This document shows, piece after piece, positions 17,103-26,401 of a stretch of DNA of 64,000 nucleotides. The stretch's first letter is position 1, and the number at the start of each line of letters is the position of its first letter. This stretch comes from Tolypothrix campylonemoides VB511288 (GTDB taxonomy: Bacteria; Cyanobacteriota; Cyanobacteriia; Cyanobacteriales; Nostocaceae), in the NCBI GenBank assembly GCA_000828075.3, contig JXCB02000001.1, forward strand, positions 427,130-491,129. The letters are read 5' to 3'. Made by a program: the position numbers and the translations under genes. The notes under the pieces are model-generated. The model was given only the letters and a program-made list of their open reading frames with translations, made no database searches and was not told the DNA's origin.

Positions 17103-17828
17103 ATGAGCTTATACACTGCAATTCCCACAGGGCTGTCTGCCTTCGTTGCTACCAACCTCGACGACATTGTCATTCTCTCCCTGTTTTTCTCCCAGGTGAA
17201 TGCAATGTTCCGTAGTCGTCACATTGTTACGGGTCAGTACCTTGGTTTTAGTGCTTTGGTTATAGTTAGCTTACCCAGTTTCTTCGGCAGCCTCATCCTA
17301 CCCGAACCTTGGATTGGATTACTAGGTATTGCTCCGATTATGATTGGCATCAGTCGTTGGCTAAACCAGGAAGATAACGATGATCCTGAAGTACAGGTAG
17401 AAAAAGAAGAGTCTGATAGATCTTGGTTGAGTAGCTTTTTGTCTCCCCAAACTTATAGTGTTGCTGCTGTGACAGTTGCTAATGGAAGTGACAACATCGC
17501 TATTTACGCACCGTTATTTGCTAGCAGTACTTGGGAGAGTTTGGCAGTCATCCTGGGAGTATTTTTCTCGCTTGTGGCAGTTTGGTGTTATGCAGCATAC
17601 CAGTTAACCCGCATACCGATGATGGTTGATGTCCTAACCCGCTACGGTAATCAACTTGTTCCCTTTGTTCTGATTGGGTTGGGAGTTTTGATTTTAGTGG
17701 ACTGTCACACTTTGGAAAATCCTGCTTTGGCTGTACTCACTTTAGTCATAAGCTTTTTTAGCTTGTTGATTGTAAGTAAGAACCTTTGGAAAACACCTGA
17801 AGTTGCATCTGAAGTTGAAAAAAATTGA
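17103..17828 (+). CDS. CadD-family cadmium-resistance-type transporter (copy 3)
   Basis: A 241-residue paralogue of the two genes at 13356 and 14193. It has FVATNLDDIVILSLFFSQV near the start, LPSFFGSLILPEPW, an acidic cytosolic loop (NQEDNDDPEVQVEKEE) and TVANGSDNIAIYAPLFA in the second half. A sixth hydrophobic helix and a basic tail end the protein. Divergent transcription from the LysR gene suggests LysR control. Function is most likely export of a thiophilic cation, by family; the substrate remains unproven. Confidence 0.86.
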   Translation: MSLYTAIPTGLSAFVATNLDDIVILSLFFSQVNAMFRSRHIVTGQYLGFSALVIVSLPSFFGSLILPEPWIGLLGIAPIMIGISRWLNQEDNDDPEVQVEKEESDRSWLSSFLSPQTYSVAAVTVANGSDNIAIYAPLFASSTWESLAVILGVFFSLVAVWCYAAYQLTRIPMMVDVLTRYGNQLVPFVLIGLGVLILVDCHTLENPALAVLTLVISFFSLLIVSKNLWKTPEVASEVEKN

Positions 17829-18400
17829 AACAGGACTTAGAATTCAAAAATCACAATGATCCCACAGAAAATCTCTGAGATTTAGAAAGGAAAAAAACGA
17901 TTGGAAAGACGAAGAAATCTCAGGTTTTGTCACCTCGACTTTCCACTTCGTATCAAAAAAATCTCAAATTCAATTATGACAAATGATTCTAATACCAATC
18001 TTATTTAAAATTAACCTAATAAAAGTCTTAAAATTTTATTATTTTTGCTGTATAATACAAATAAAGTTTATTGCTTTTCCAAAAAATTAAAATAAACATT
18101 TTAATTCTTATTGTCACGTTTGGAATACTCTTAAAACAAGTCTATAAGAGGAAAATTAACTTTTATAAAATAGATTTTGCTCAGTTTTATAGAAGAGATT
18201 AAACCAGTGAACAGTGAACAGTGAACAGTCCTGAAGGCGTATGGTGGGGGGTTTAAACCCGCCACCAACGCTTTCGGTGCTCTTGGTGTGGTGTTTCCCC
18301 CAACGATAAAACTGATAACTGATAACTGGTAACTGATAACTGATAACTGATAACTGATAACTGATAACTGATAACTGATAACTGTTAAAAGGTTGTGTCA
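17829..18400. other. Intergenic region upstream of the DUF202 gene
   Basis: AT-rich sequence without a gene I can support. It contains an AAATCTCTGAGATTT palindrome just after the CadD stop region, a CAGTGAA heptamer array (18205-18229) and a CTGATAA heptamer array (18311-18384). A frame crossing the heptamers on the minus strand (18156-18413) encodes only reiterated Tyr-Gln-Leu-Ser units and is an artefact. Confidence 0.5.
18311..18384. repeat. CTGATAA heptamer tandem array
   Basis: About ten copies of a 7-base CTGATAA unit (one CTGGTAA variant). The array ends 16 bases before the DUF202 start codon, so its length could alter spacing to the promoter or the leader of that gene. Confidence 0.85.
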
Positions 18401-18841
18401 ATGCAGCTACCATTCAAATTTATGAAGGCTAATGGAGAAGCTTCAGAAAAAGAAAAGTCAAAGAAACCGAGTTCAGAAAGAGTGCGAGAGCATTTAGCAA
18501 ACGAACGAACTTATCTAGCATGGATGAGGAGTGGAATTGCCCTGATGGGGTTTGGTGTTCTTATTGTTCGCCTGCGTATCCTCCGTCCTCCTCTGGCACC
18601 TCAAGCACCTGGTAATGGTTGGAAGTTAGGTTTAGCCTTTTCATTAGTTGGTTTGCTAACAGTACTGCTTTCAGGTCAGCATTACCTGACTGTCCGTCGC
18701 GACATCGACGAGGATACCTACGAACCAGCAGATCGATGGGTCATCCTCTCCAGCCTCGCTGTCATACTTCTGGGAATTGGGGTTGTCTATTACGTCTTTA
18801 CAGTTCCTCTGGACTCGTTGAACACAGTCATAGTTGAGTAA
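18401..18841 (+). CDS. DUF202 (YidH-type) membrane protein
   Basis: A 146-residue protein with the DUF202 signature ERVREHLANERTYLAWMRSG, then three hydrophobic helices around residues 50-68, 76-95 and 115-135. The family is of unknown function and widespread as small inner-membrane proteins. The ATG at 18401 has an AAAAGG ribosome site 8 bases upstream and is preferred over a GTG two codons earlier. It stands downstream of heptamer repeats and has no close co-directional partner. Confidence 0.88.
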   Translation: MQLPFKFMKANGEASEKEKSKKPSSERVREHLANERTYLAWMRSGIALMGFGVLIVRLRILRPPLAPQAPGNGWKLGLAFSLVGLLTVLLSGQHYLTVRRDIDEDTYEPADRWVILSSLAVILLGIGVVYYVFTVPLDSLNTVIVE

Positions 18842-19209
18842 TGAAACTGGGTGTAAGTTGTACGGTGTAGTCAGAAAAGTAGTAGCATTTTTCGCCGCGT
18901 CCCAAAAGCGCCAGTCGCCTGACGCCACTCCCCAAGGGCGGAGGGAACCTCCGCACGGGGGTGGCTTCGGAAGGTTTCCCTCCCGCACCCCTGGCTCTTC
19001 TACACCCTGCACTTTCCTGCGCTTTAATTGAATGAAATCTTTGATCAAAGTGGCTGCTTTGTGAGCGATGGTACCAACTAATGAGCATTCGGGCGATCGC
19101 CTTCCACGCAATCACTTCCGAGTATTAGGGAATCTCGTTCCAGCCAAATAGAGTTCGTCTGGCTAAAGTAAAATCTTTTGCTATGCCCATATGATGACTC
19201 CGAAAGTGT
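18842..19209. other. Intergenic region with dispersed CGCCAGTCGCC repeat
   Basis: No gene supported. At about 18905-19012 it holds a GC-rich palindromic repeat that starts near GCGCCAGTCGCC and ends near CTGGCTC, with GGAGGGAACCTCCG hairpins inside. Similar pieces occur at 32241-32284, around 41965-42003, at 51544-51612 and at 60551-60592. Confidence 0.6.
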
Positions 19210-19677
19210 TTAAATGTAATACATTGGACCCTGCTGCAAGCGAGCCTCTCTTTGCTGACATAAGTCTTGCAGTGTATAGCTGCGCAAAACCTCAACAGAT
19301 GCAGTATTGGCTTGCTCCCAGATTTCATGAACCAGATTCCTTTCCAGAGTCGGAGTAACAGAGGATTCTCTCTGTTTGCGTTCACCTTCCACTAAAGTGA
19401 CAATTTCCAGCAAAGTAATTTGCCAAGGTTCACGAACTAAAACAAAGCCTCCTCTTGAGCCACGATGACTCTGCACAACACCTGCTCGCCGCAAACTAGT
19501 AAGAATTTGTTCCAGATATCGCTCCGGTATCGGTTGCTTAGCAGTGATTTCACTCATAGTTAGAGGGGTTCTCTTTCCCTTATTGCTAGCCAGTTCTAGA
19601 AGTGCCAGCAGCGCGTATTCTACTTTGGAAGACAGATCCAAAAGAGTGTAGTTTTGGCTATTCAAGTCCGTACTCAA
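19210..19677 (-). CDS. Rrf2-family transcriptional regulator (copy 2)
   Basis: A 155-residue Rrf2 protein: LSSKVEYALLALLELA opens the winged helix, then IPERYLEQILTSLRRAGVVQSHRGSRGG forms the recognition segment. Like copy 1 at 14918 it lacks the iron-sulfur Cys triad and ends in MYYI. No ATG occurs before the conserved domain, so a TTG start at 19677, or the TTG at 19665, is used. cysE begins about 350 bases away on the other strand, so the two are divergent, and CymR-like control of cysteine synthesis is plausible. Confidence 0.86.
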   Translation of the reverse strand: MSTDLNSQNYTLLDLSSKVEYALLALLELASNKGKRTPLTMSEITAKQPIPERYLEQILTSLRRAGVVQSHRGSRGGFVLVREPWQITLLEIVTLVEGERKQRESSVTPTLERNLVHEIWEQANTASVEVLRSYTLQDLCQQREARLQQGPMYYI

Positions 19678-20026
19678 TATACTACTGTTAGTCGATGAAC
19701 TTATCGTTATTTTATGAGAAATTAGTTCTTATGGAAGTGTTGGATGTTATCACATCCCACAAACTGCCTACAAAAAACCATATTTTGCTCGACTTACCGT
19801 AGATTATCTAACACAATTTCCATAAATGAGTTCATTTATCGCACAACTTACAGACTTAACTTGTTTGTTGAGACTAAGTCTAGGGGAGCCAGCACCTGTG
19901 GAGGTGCCCAGCGATTGTGCAATGAGCGTTGTGGAGTGTAGTACTGATACACATTATCACAGATAGCATCCTGCCAGGATGATTCTCGGAACTGGCTATC
20001 CGAGTGCCGTAGCTTATTAATTGCTT
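19678..20026. other. Divergent intergenic region between Rrf2 copy 2 and cysE
   Basis: No gene recognised. It should carry the promoters of both flanking genes. It contains several short palindromes (for example CTGCCAGGATGATTCTCGG near 19975) but no regulator site I can name. Confidence 0.45.
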
Positions 20027-20818
20027 ATGAGTCTCTCCAAATTGGAACAAAGTATGCTATTGACTGATTTGCAAACAATTTATGAGCGTGACCCAGCAGC
20101 GCGTAACTGGCTGGAAGTGTTGTTTTGCTACCCAGGTCTTCAAGCGATACTCTTCCATCGAGTAGCACACTGGCTTTATAAAATAGGGATTCCCTTCATA
20201 CCTCGTTTTATCTCCCATATAAGTCGGTTTTTCACTGGGATTGAAATTCACCCCGGAGCAAACATTGGCAAGGGAGTTTTCATTGATCACGGTATGGGAG
20301 TAGTGATCGGCGAGACAGCAGTGGTGGGTGATTACAGCCTGATTTACCAAGGAGTTACCCTAGGTGGTACTGGAAAACAGACAGGAAAGCGCCATCCCAC
20401 TTTAGGCAATTATGTGGTTGTGGGCGCAGGCGCTAAGGTATTGGGCAACATTCATGTTGGGGATCATGTCCGCATCGGAGCAGGTTCAGTACTACTGCGA
20501 GATGTGCCTAGCAACACTACTGTAGTCGGGGTTCCAGGGCGTATCACCCCTCAGGATGAGGAAAGCACTGATTTTCTTCTTGCTCACAATAAACTGCGGG
20601 ATGTGGAAGCAGAAGTGATTCGCGCCTTATTTGAACGCGTTAAAACTTTAGAGAAACAGATCCAAGAGTTAGAGGCGCAGTTATCAGACAAACAAGTCGA
20701 AGAGTTAGGGATGCACTCATCTTTATACGCAATGGAAGCTGGGGACGCACAAACGGTGAATGGTAAGTGCAACAGTGATTTGGTGATTGAAGAGTTTTTG
20801 GATGGTGCGGGGATTTAG
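20027..20818 (+). CDS. cysE: Serine O-acetyltransferase
   Basis: This 263-residue enzyme makes O-acetylserine from serine and acetyl-CoA, the first step of cysteine synthesis. The N-terminal helical region [18 protein letters not shown] is diagnostic. Left-handed beta-helix hexapeptide repeats follow from about residue 65, with [25 protein letters not shown] containing the catalytic His/Asp residues, and [10 protein letters not shown]. The catalytic domain ends at VVGVPGR, and an extra helical C-terminal extension of about 80 residues follows. The ATG at 20027 is used; a second ATG at 20054 is also possible. Nearby sulfur-related genes include TauE/SafE and two Rrf2 regulators. Confidence 0.93.
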   Translation: MSLSKLEQSMLLTDLQTIYERDPAARNWLEVLFCYPGLQAILFHRVAHWLYKIGIPFIPRFISHISRFFTGIEIHPGANIGKGVFIDHGMGVVIGETAVVGDYSLIYQGVTLGGTGKQTGKRHPTLGNYVVVGAGAKVLGNIHVGDHVRIGAGSVLLRDVPSNTTVVGVPGRITPQDEESTDFLLAHNKLRDVEAEVIRALFERVKTLEKQIQELEAQLSDKQVEELGMHSSLYAMEAGDAQTVNGKCNSDLVIEEFLDGAGI

Positions 20819-20888
20819 TACAATGAGCGGTTCTGATTTGGTACTCAAGGTGATTCGGCTTTGTCCAATCGCCCTTTGTGGATGAAAT

Positions 20889-21239
20889 TTATACAAGCCA
20901 CTGCCAACAGAAAAATACCAGCATTCCCAGCACAATAGTCAATAGCAGGTTCTTTGTCCAAAAGCTAATCAAAATTGCGGCGATCGCTCCTACCAAACGA
21001 GCATTGGTGTAATTAAGCATCAGTTCACCGCCATTGGTGATCACAACTGCAGGAACTGCGATCGCTGTCAAAACCGCAGGAGGGATATAGCGCAGCATTT
21101 GCGTCACCGAAGCAGACAGCTTAATCCGACGACTGATCCCAATGAATCCATAGCGAATTGAAAACGTTATCAACGCCATTCCGACGATGAGATACAGTTC
21201 ATTAGACTTCTTGTATAAGGAAATTCCATCTGTGTCCAT
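20889..21239 (-). CDS. azlD: AzlD-family branched-chain amino acid export subunit
   Basis: A 116-residue membrane protein with four hydrophobic helices, matching AzlD: GMALITFSIRYGFI near residue 20 and LRYIPPAVLTAIAVPAVV near residue 50. It forms a two-subunit exporter with AzlC, whose gene ends 52 bases upstream. The family normally starts near NELYLI, but no ATG is available there. The only usable start is the ATG at 21239, which lies inside a GGACACAGAT repeat, so the first dozen residues may derive from the repeat. Confidence 0.88.
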   Translation of the reverse strand: MDTDGISLYKKSNELYLIVGMALITFSIRYGFIGISRRIKLSASVTQMLRYIPPAVLTAIAVPAVVITNGGELMLNYTNARLVGAIAAILISFWTKNLLLTIVLGMLVFFCWQWLV

Positions 21240-21291
21240 CTGTGTCCATCTGTGGTTAATTATTCTTTATTTTGCAATGAATGCAAGAAGT

Positions 21292-22029
21292 CTATTCATT
21301 GCCCCGTCTTTTTAATTGAATGCTTTCTGTCGCGACTCCCGCCAAAATACCTGCTAGCACTGCCACAATTAAGCCCAATTGGTGTGGTAGCGAATGCGCC
21401 CACACTGAAACAAGCCCTGTAACTAATACTGTCACGACCATTGGCGTAGTGGTGAGGTAGGCAAGCACCATTCCGATGAACGTAACACACATGGCGAAAT
21501 CCAGTCCCCAGCTTGCAGCATTTGGTAGAAACTGACCAGCTAATAATCCGGCTATGGTGCACAGTTGCCAGTTGCCATACATGAGTAAGCTAGCACCTAG
21601 ATAATACCAATGCTTGTGAGGAGAACTGTCATTGAGGTTATAGCGAGCAATAGCTACCGCAAAACTTTCATCCGTCAGCCAAAACCCAATTGCAAGTTTC
21701 CAATGCTGAGGCAAATGTTGCACATGAGGAATTAAAGTAATACTATACAGCAAATGGCGTAAATTTACAATAAATATTGTTAACAAAATCAGCGGTAGTG
21801 CTGTTCCTGTCGCCAGTAAACTGAGTGCGATAAATTGCGCTGCTCCAGCATACACAAAAGCAGACATTGCCAAAGTTTCCGCGAAGGATAGCCCACTGGT
21901 TGTTGCCAAAGTTCCGAAAATGAAGCCAAAGGGAATTGCTCCCACAACCAATGGCAGAATTGCTCGGCTTCCTTTTAAAAATTCTGAAAACGGTGTTGAA
22001 GCAGATGCTTGCCAAGATGAACGAGTCAT
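21292..22029 (-). CDS. azlC: AzlC-family branched-chain amino acid export subunit
   Basis: A 245-residue protein with about six to seven membrane helices. Family motifs include LPLVVGAIPFGFIFGTLA near residue 25, AGAAQFIALSLL near residue 62, NLRHLLYS near residue 90 and a WLTDESFAV motif near residue 115. Together with AzlD it exports branched-chain amino acids or analogues. It lies 40 bases downstream of the AraC regulator on the same strand, and azlD follows, making an araC-azlC-azlD operon. Confidence 0.92.
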   Translation of the reverse strand: MTRSSWQASASTPFSEFLKGSRAILPLVVGAIPFGFIFGTLATTSGLSFAETLAMSAFVYAGAAQFIALSLLATGTALPLILLTIFIVNLRHLLYSITLIPHVQHLPQHWKLAIGFWLTDESFAVAIARYNLNDSSPHKHWYYLGASLLMYGNWQLCTIAGLLAGQFLPNAASWGLDFAMCVTFIGMVLAYLTTTPMVVTVLVTGLVSVWAHSLPHQLGLIVAVLAGILAGVATESIQLKRRGNE

Positions 22030-22069
22030 CAGAGTTTAGAAATTGAGTATATCGTAAGCCTAAGCAATT

Positions 22070-22936
22070 CTATTGCAGCAAATCTTGGACGTTTTTGCAG
22101 CATCCTAAAGTATATTGTCTCGGCGTTACCCCAACCAAACGTTTAAAGTGGCGAGTCAAGTGGCTTTGATCTGTAAAGCCTGTATCAGCTGCGACTTGGG
22201 CGATCGGCAATCCTTTGCTTAGCAAAGCTTTAGCACGAGTGACTCGAACCTGTACCAAATATGCATGAGGAGGTAGCCCAACCTGCTTACGGAACGATCG
22301 CAGTAGACGCAATGGCTTGAGATTGGCGATGTAAGCTAATTGTTCCAGAGAAATACTGTTGGCGTAATTCGCTCTCAAATAGTCTTGAATGCGTTGGACA
22401 ACTTGACGCTCTTGCCCAATGGGTGCAAGATAAGGGCAAAGATCAGCATATCTCCTCACCAATTGGGCGAGAGTCCAAAGAAAACAAGATTCTCGTTCCA
22501 AGGCAGAAGTTGAATTTTCTATGACAATATGAAGCTGACGCAATTGAGCAGCCAGTTGCTGATTCTGAATAACCGCATTTGGAAAATAGGGAAGCTGTTT
22601 TTGCCCGATAAACTCAACAGTAGCTCTTTGAACTAACGAAACTTCTGGATACAGCATCCGATAAGTCCAGCCTGATGGAGTTCCAGCGTGTCCTGTGTGA
22701 ACTTCTCCGGGATGAATAACAACAATGCTACCAGCAGGCGCTTTATGAATTGCACCTTGGTATGTGAACTCCTCAATTCCTTCCTCAATGACACCGATAG
22801 CGTAACCTTCATGGGTATGACGTGAGAAGTTTTGGGTGACATAAGTGGCGCGTAGCATTTCCAGGTTATTCAACGTTGGATCGCGCCAAAACTTGGCTCG
22901 TTCTTCAGAGTATTTAGTATTCAACGCACGACTCAT
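22070..22936 (-). CDS. AraC-family transcriptional regulator
   Basis: A 288-residue regulator with an N-terminal cupin-like sensor (RHTHEGYAIGVIEEG near residue 40 and HPGEVHTG near residue 75) and a C-terminal double helix-turn-helix (ISLEQLAYIANLKPLRLLRSFRKQVGLPPHAYLVQVRV, then GFTDQSHLTRHFKRLVGVTP). It is the first gene of the azl operon on the minus strand, so it most likely controls azlCD in response to a small molecule bound by the cupin, probably an amino acid (inference). Confidence 0.9.
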   Translation of the reverse strand: MSRALNTKYSEERAKFWRDPTLNNLEMLRATYVTQNFSRHTHEGYAIGVIEEGIEEFTYQGAIHKAPAGSIVVIHPGEVHTGHAGTPSGWTYRMLYPEVSLVQRATVEFIGQKQLPYFPNAVIQNQQLAAQLRQLHIVIENSTSALERESCFLWTLAQLVRRYADLCPYLAPIGQERQVVQRIQDYLRANYANSISLEQLAYIANLKPLRLLRSFRKQVGLPPHAYLVQVRVTRAKALLSKGLPIAQVAADTGFTDQSHLTRHFKRLVGVTPRQYTLGCCKNVQDLLQ

Positions 22937-23067
22937 ATCGGTTGATGGTATCGTTGGGGCAATACGATAAGCAGCCCTAGTCTATGTCATCACCTACAGA
23001 GTTGTCTTGTACGTTTTTGCACGTCTCAAATTTTGGGGTTGAACCGAACAATTTGTCTTAAGCGGAA

Positions 23068-24657
23068 TTAAGCAATACCCAGCACTTTCCGTAGCACCAC
23101 TTGGTCTTCTGACTTGGCTTTGAGGCGACCATTTTCCAAATCTCGAATCCAGCTTTGACTTTTCCCTGCCAGTTTCGCTAATTCTCTTTGCGAAAGATTA
23201 AGGTTTTTTCTTGCCTGCAAAATCTGTTCGCCTAGCAGATATCCTGTTGTGATTTTTGATTTTGTTCTGTTTTTTGTCGTTCGTCGCTTTTTTTCAGATT
23301 CAGTGGTTTGTTGCTGCCATTCTGGGGGTAGCGTAAACGATAAAATCCGGGCATTCATCAGCATATTCCACTTGCCACGGGGACTTTTATCTGTCAGGCG
23401 TCTGTCTCCGCTAGCGTCCTGAATCCAAAATTCTAAAGCATCGTCTGGATCTTCGGGAATATCCACCAATTTCGCCCACAACGGTTGAATTTCTGATGGG
23501 TACGTCACTGGGTCGAAACTTGGTTTCATACCATAATGATTCAGAACTTCCAAATCGTTTTCAAAGGTTCGTAGCAGTCGCTTGCGTTCCTCACGTTGTC
23601 TGCAAGCAAGAGAAACTTTTTCTTCACCGTAAGCAACACGCAGCAAGGTGGGAACTGTAATGCGCTGTTCTTTGCCCATTTTAGTTTTAAACAGCAACCA
23701 TAGCATCAGTCGCGCTGCTCCTTCGTGTTGCTGCCAAATACTCATGACTGTCGTTAACAGGGTTTTAGGCAGACTACCATATTGATAAAATGTATTTCGT
23801 TCTTTGCATCCTTGTTTGTTTAAGAAATACTGCGCCCACAGACCTGCTTTGACTTTAAAAGTGAGTCCAACTAGATATTTGCACCCTTGATCATCTTCTT
23901 GGAAGTGATGCTGAACTTCTACCAAGTGCCACAAGCGACATCCTTCCACTGAAAATCCTTTGACTTGACCTTGTTGGGGCCAATTAATAGAGGTTATCAG
24001 CGAACAAGTTTGCTGTACCAAGTTCTTCATTAAAGCCAACTTGGCGGGTTTGCTGAGGTCTTTGCGTTTCTCCAGCCCCAAATATTTCTCAATTTGGCGA
24101 TCGTCAATGGTAAAGTCTTGCACCCAAGGCTGATCTAAAGCTGTCGCATGAGCTGCGAAAATCAATTGCATACAAGCCGCCCTGATATCAAGCGTCTCAA
24201 TGACTTCTAAGGAAGTTGCAAGTTCGCTTGCATTGCTGAGTTTGGTGATGTGAAATGCGATCGCCCCTCGCCCCTGGTTGACTTGTCGGCGATAACACAC
24301 GTTGCCGTATTCATCAATTTCCCAAGGTAGGGAGGTTCGCTGTGCCAGCACATTGCAAGCTTCCCAGATAACGATTGCCGAAGCAAATGGGTTGCTCTTA
24401 CCGTTAGCAAATAAATCTGGGCTGGTGGCATCTCTGGAATCAACTTTACATCTCCCCCTTTTCGCCTGCATGGGTATAGGGGAATCAATCGGACAAACGA
24501 CTACACATTGCGGTTCTGGATAATAACCTTCGCAGTTGTTACAAAGACTAGGGTCGATCCAGTATTCGTTGTTCTCTAATTTGATGGCACCAGTAGGACA
24601 TTGGGGACGGCAGTTGTCACATCCAACGCAACTGTGATTAGGAATTGTATAAGGCAT
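23068..24657 (-). CDS. patB: PatB/CnfR nif and heterocyst regulator (ferredoxin domain + HTH)
   Basis: A 529-residue protein with an N-terminal 2[4Fe-4S] ferredoxin-like domain (CVGCDNCRPQCPTGAI, then CNNCEG and CVVVCP), a long central domain, and a C-terminal Cro-type helix-turn-helix (SQRELAKLAGKSQSWIRDLENGRL). This order is diagnostic of cyanobacterial PatB/CnfR, which activates nif genes in low-oxygen cells and affects heterocyst development. The iron-sulfur centre probably senses oxygen. The ATG at 24657 (MPYTIPNHSCVGC) has an AGGA site 9 bases upstream; the frame extends 26 codons further but lacks support. Divergent from the nif-type ferredoxin and upstream of the cox operon. Confidence 0.93.
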   Translation of the reverse strand: MPYTIPNHSCVGCDNCRPQCPTGAIKLENNEYWIDPSLCNNCEGYYPEPQCVVVCPIDSPIPMQAKRGRCKVDSRDATSPDLFANGKSNPFASAIVIWEACNVLAQRTSLPWEIDEYGNVCYRRQVNQGRGAIAFHITKLSNASELATSLEVIETLDIRAACMQLIFAAHATALDQPWVQDFTIDDRQIEKYLGLEKRKDLSKPAKLALMKNLVQQTCSLITSINWPQQGQVKGFSVEGCRLWHLVEVQHHFQEDDQGCKYLVGLTFKVKAGLWAQYFLNKQGCKERNTFYQYGSLPKTLLTTVMSIWQQHEGAARLMLWLLFKTKMGKEQRITVPTLLRVAYGEEKVSLACRQREERKRLLRTFENDLEVLNHYGMKPSFDPVTYPSEIQPLWAKLVDIPEDPDDALEFWIQDASGDRRLTDKSPRGKWNMLMNARILSFTLPPEWQQQTTESEKKRRTTKNRTKSKITTGYLLGEQILQARKNLNLSQRELAKLAGKSQSWIRDLENGRLKAKSEDQVVLRKVLGIA

Positions 24658-25479
24658 AAGGCTTTTTCCTACTTTAATCGTTGAGATGTCTGGCTCAAGT
24701 CTCCCCTGGATGTGTCCTCTTGATTCACTACTCACTACTCACTACCACATTGTTTGGACGGTAATCATAAACCTTGACCGTACTACTTAACCACATCCTT
24801 ATTCGGACCGCGCATCCAATTGGAAGCTATCTAAGGCTTGTAAGCCGAGCCTATTTTTTAATATTTCTTACTTTATAACATTTCATAAATTTCTATTTCA
24901 GTTTGTTAGCAATGAGCTAAACATATTTTTTGAACTCTCTTTAATAGGTAACTGCATAACATTCTTGAGTTTTTTTTAATATTTATTCAAGTGTTATTGC
25001 TGAACAATCAATCCTCTTATTAGTGCTTTCAATAAACAATATTAAACTTATTAATATTTAGGTTTTCTTTTATTTAGTTATTATTTTTACATTTATAATA
25101 GACCAACTCAACTTTATTGATTAAACTAGATAAAAAATGATGTCTGTTTATTGTTCATTGATAACTAACGACTCCTCTTAAGAGGCAAATTTCCATTTTT
25201 TTGAAAAATTTACTAATAATTTTTTGCATTTAAATGTTGATTTTTAACAATTAGACAAGATTGCATAAATATTGTTTTGTCTCGCGCAAAGGCGCAAAAA
25301 CGCAAAGAATAACACTAAGAAAAAGAGTTTTGCAAGAAGCCTATTAAATTAGTGTTATTTGGTAAGTCATCAAACTTTAATTGAATGAAAAAACGTATTA
25401 AAAAATAAAAAATAGGAAAATTAGGTTATGTTAGTATGAGCCTAAAGTCAAACATATGTGTCAGCACAGAAGGTAAAAT
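24658..25479. other. Long divergent regulatory region between patB and fdxB
   Basis: More than 800 bases of AT-rich DNA without a gene. It must hold the patB and ferredoxin promoters and probably CnfR- or heterocyst-type control sites. A CGCGCAAAGGCGCAAAAACGC repeat is at about 25283-25304. I cannot name any single operator from sequence alone. Confidence 0.6.
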
Positions 25480-25773
25480 ATGGCAACGCTAACAGGATTA
25501 ACATTTGGTGGCAAAACTTGGACACCTAAATTCGTTGAGGAAATTGACCAGGACAAATGTATTGGTTGCGGCAGATGCTTTAAAATCTGTGGGCATAATG
25601 TGCTGGTATTAAAAGCAATGAACGAAGAAGGAGAATTTGTCGAGGATGAGGACGATGATGAAATTGAAAAGAAAGTGATGACAATCGCTAACAAAGAAAA
25701 TTGCGTGGGTTGTGAGGCATGCGCCAGGATTTGTTCTAAAAATTGCTATACCCACTCTGCATTAGATAACTAA
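25480..25773 (+). CDS. fdxB: nif-type ferredoxin (ferredoxin III)
   Basis: A 97-residue 2[4Fe-4S] ferredoxin. The first cluster motif [11 protein letters not shown] is near residue 27, and the second [11 protein letters not shown] is near residue 75, with a very acidic spacer ([11 protein letters not shown]) between them. This spacing and the [22 protein letters not shown] start match the nif-specific ferredoxin III family. It could supply electrons for nitrogenase or its assembly. An AAGG ribosome site precedes the ATG. The gene is divergent from patB and 628 bases upstream of the cox operon, as in other heterocyst-formers. Confidence 0.9.
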   Translation: MATLTGLTFGGKTWTPKFVEEIDQDKCIGCGRCFKICGHNVLVLKAMNEEGEFVEDEDDDEIEKKVMTIANKENCVGCEACARICSKNCYTHSALDN

Positions 25774-26401
25774 AGTTTTTGGGTTGTTCAGAGGTTGGTT
25801 AAAAAAGGCGCTGTTTGACGAAAGTGTCAAACGCTGTACAACGGCAGTTTCTCTCTTTAGGAGGAAAGTACTAGAGAGGAAGGTATTAGAGGGGAATATT
25901 TAAAGTTACAAGAACTAAAAGCAAAAAGTTCATAGTAAACGAATCCGTAAATCTCAATTTGTTAACTATTAACAAATTAAAAATTGCTGCCTTTGATAGC
26001 CTAATCACTTGCTCCAACAAACAGCCGCCTCTGCAACTAGTTTATCTTGAAGTGCAAAGCTCGTGTACTAGGAGTGGAGAGATAGTTTTCATTTTTTTGG
26101 GGGAGGAAAGAATTAAAAAAAATTAAAATTCCCCCACTTTTCTAGAATAAACATAGAAAATGAATTTGGTTAAAACAATAGCTAATTGCGTCATTAGTCA
26201 TTAATAACTAGTCATGAGAACTAAAAAAAAATGACGAATAAATACATGACCAAGGATGCTACTAGCAATTAGCCATGTAAGCAAGAGACACAACTCTTCT
26301 CTTTCCTCGCTTAGAGTATATATCAAGAGTACAGGATGTGGTGTACTGGGGTAAAACTCAGAAAAATATACCTTTAACGACGTTTCACAAAGCAGGTATT
26401 T
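25774..26401. other. Intergenic region between fdxB and coxB
   Basis: No gene recognised. A hairpin (GCTGTTTGAC...GTCAAACGC) at about 25810-25834 lies 35-60 bases past the ferredoxin stop and may be its terminator. A second weak GGGGGA...CCCCC stem is near 26097-26137. The coxB promoter should lie in the last 200 bases. Confidence 0.5.

Noticed and set aside
18311-18384. Possible CRISPR array from regular repeats
   Set aside because: The units are 7 bases with no spacers, so this is a heptamer tandem repeat, not CRISPR.
18156-18413. Minus-strand open frame of 85 codons
   Set aside because: It translates a CTGATAA heptamer array into repeated Tyr-Gln-Leu-Ser units and overlaps the DUF202 start. 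It is a repeat artefact.
24658-25479. NtcA or CnfR binding site in the patB/fdxB gap
   Set aside because: I looked for a clear GTA-N8-TAC site and found none convincing by eye. A matrix search would be needed before calling one.
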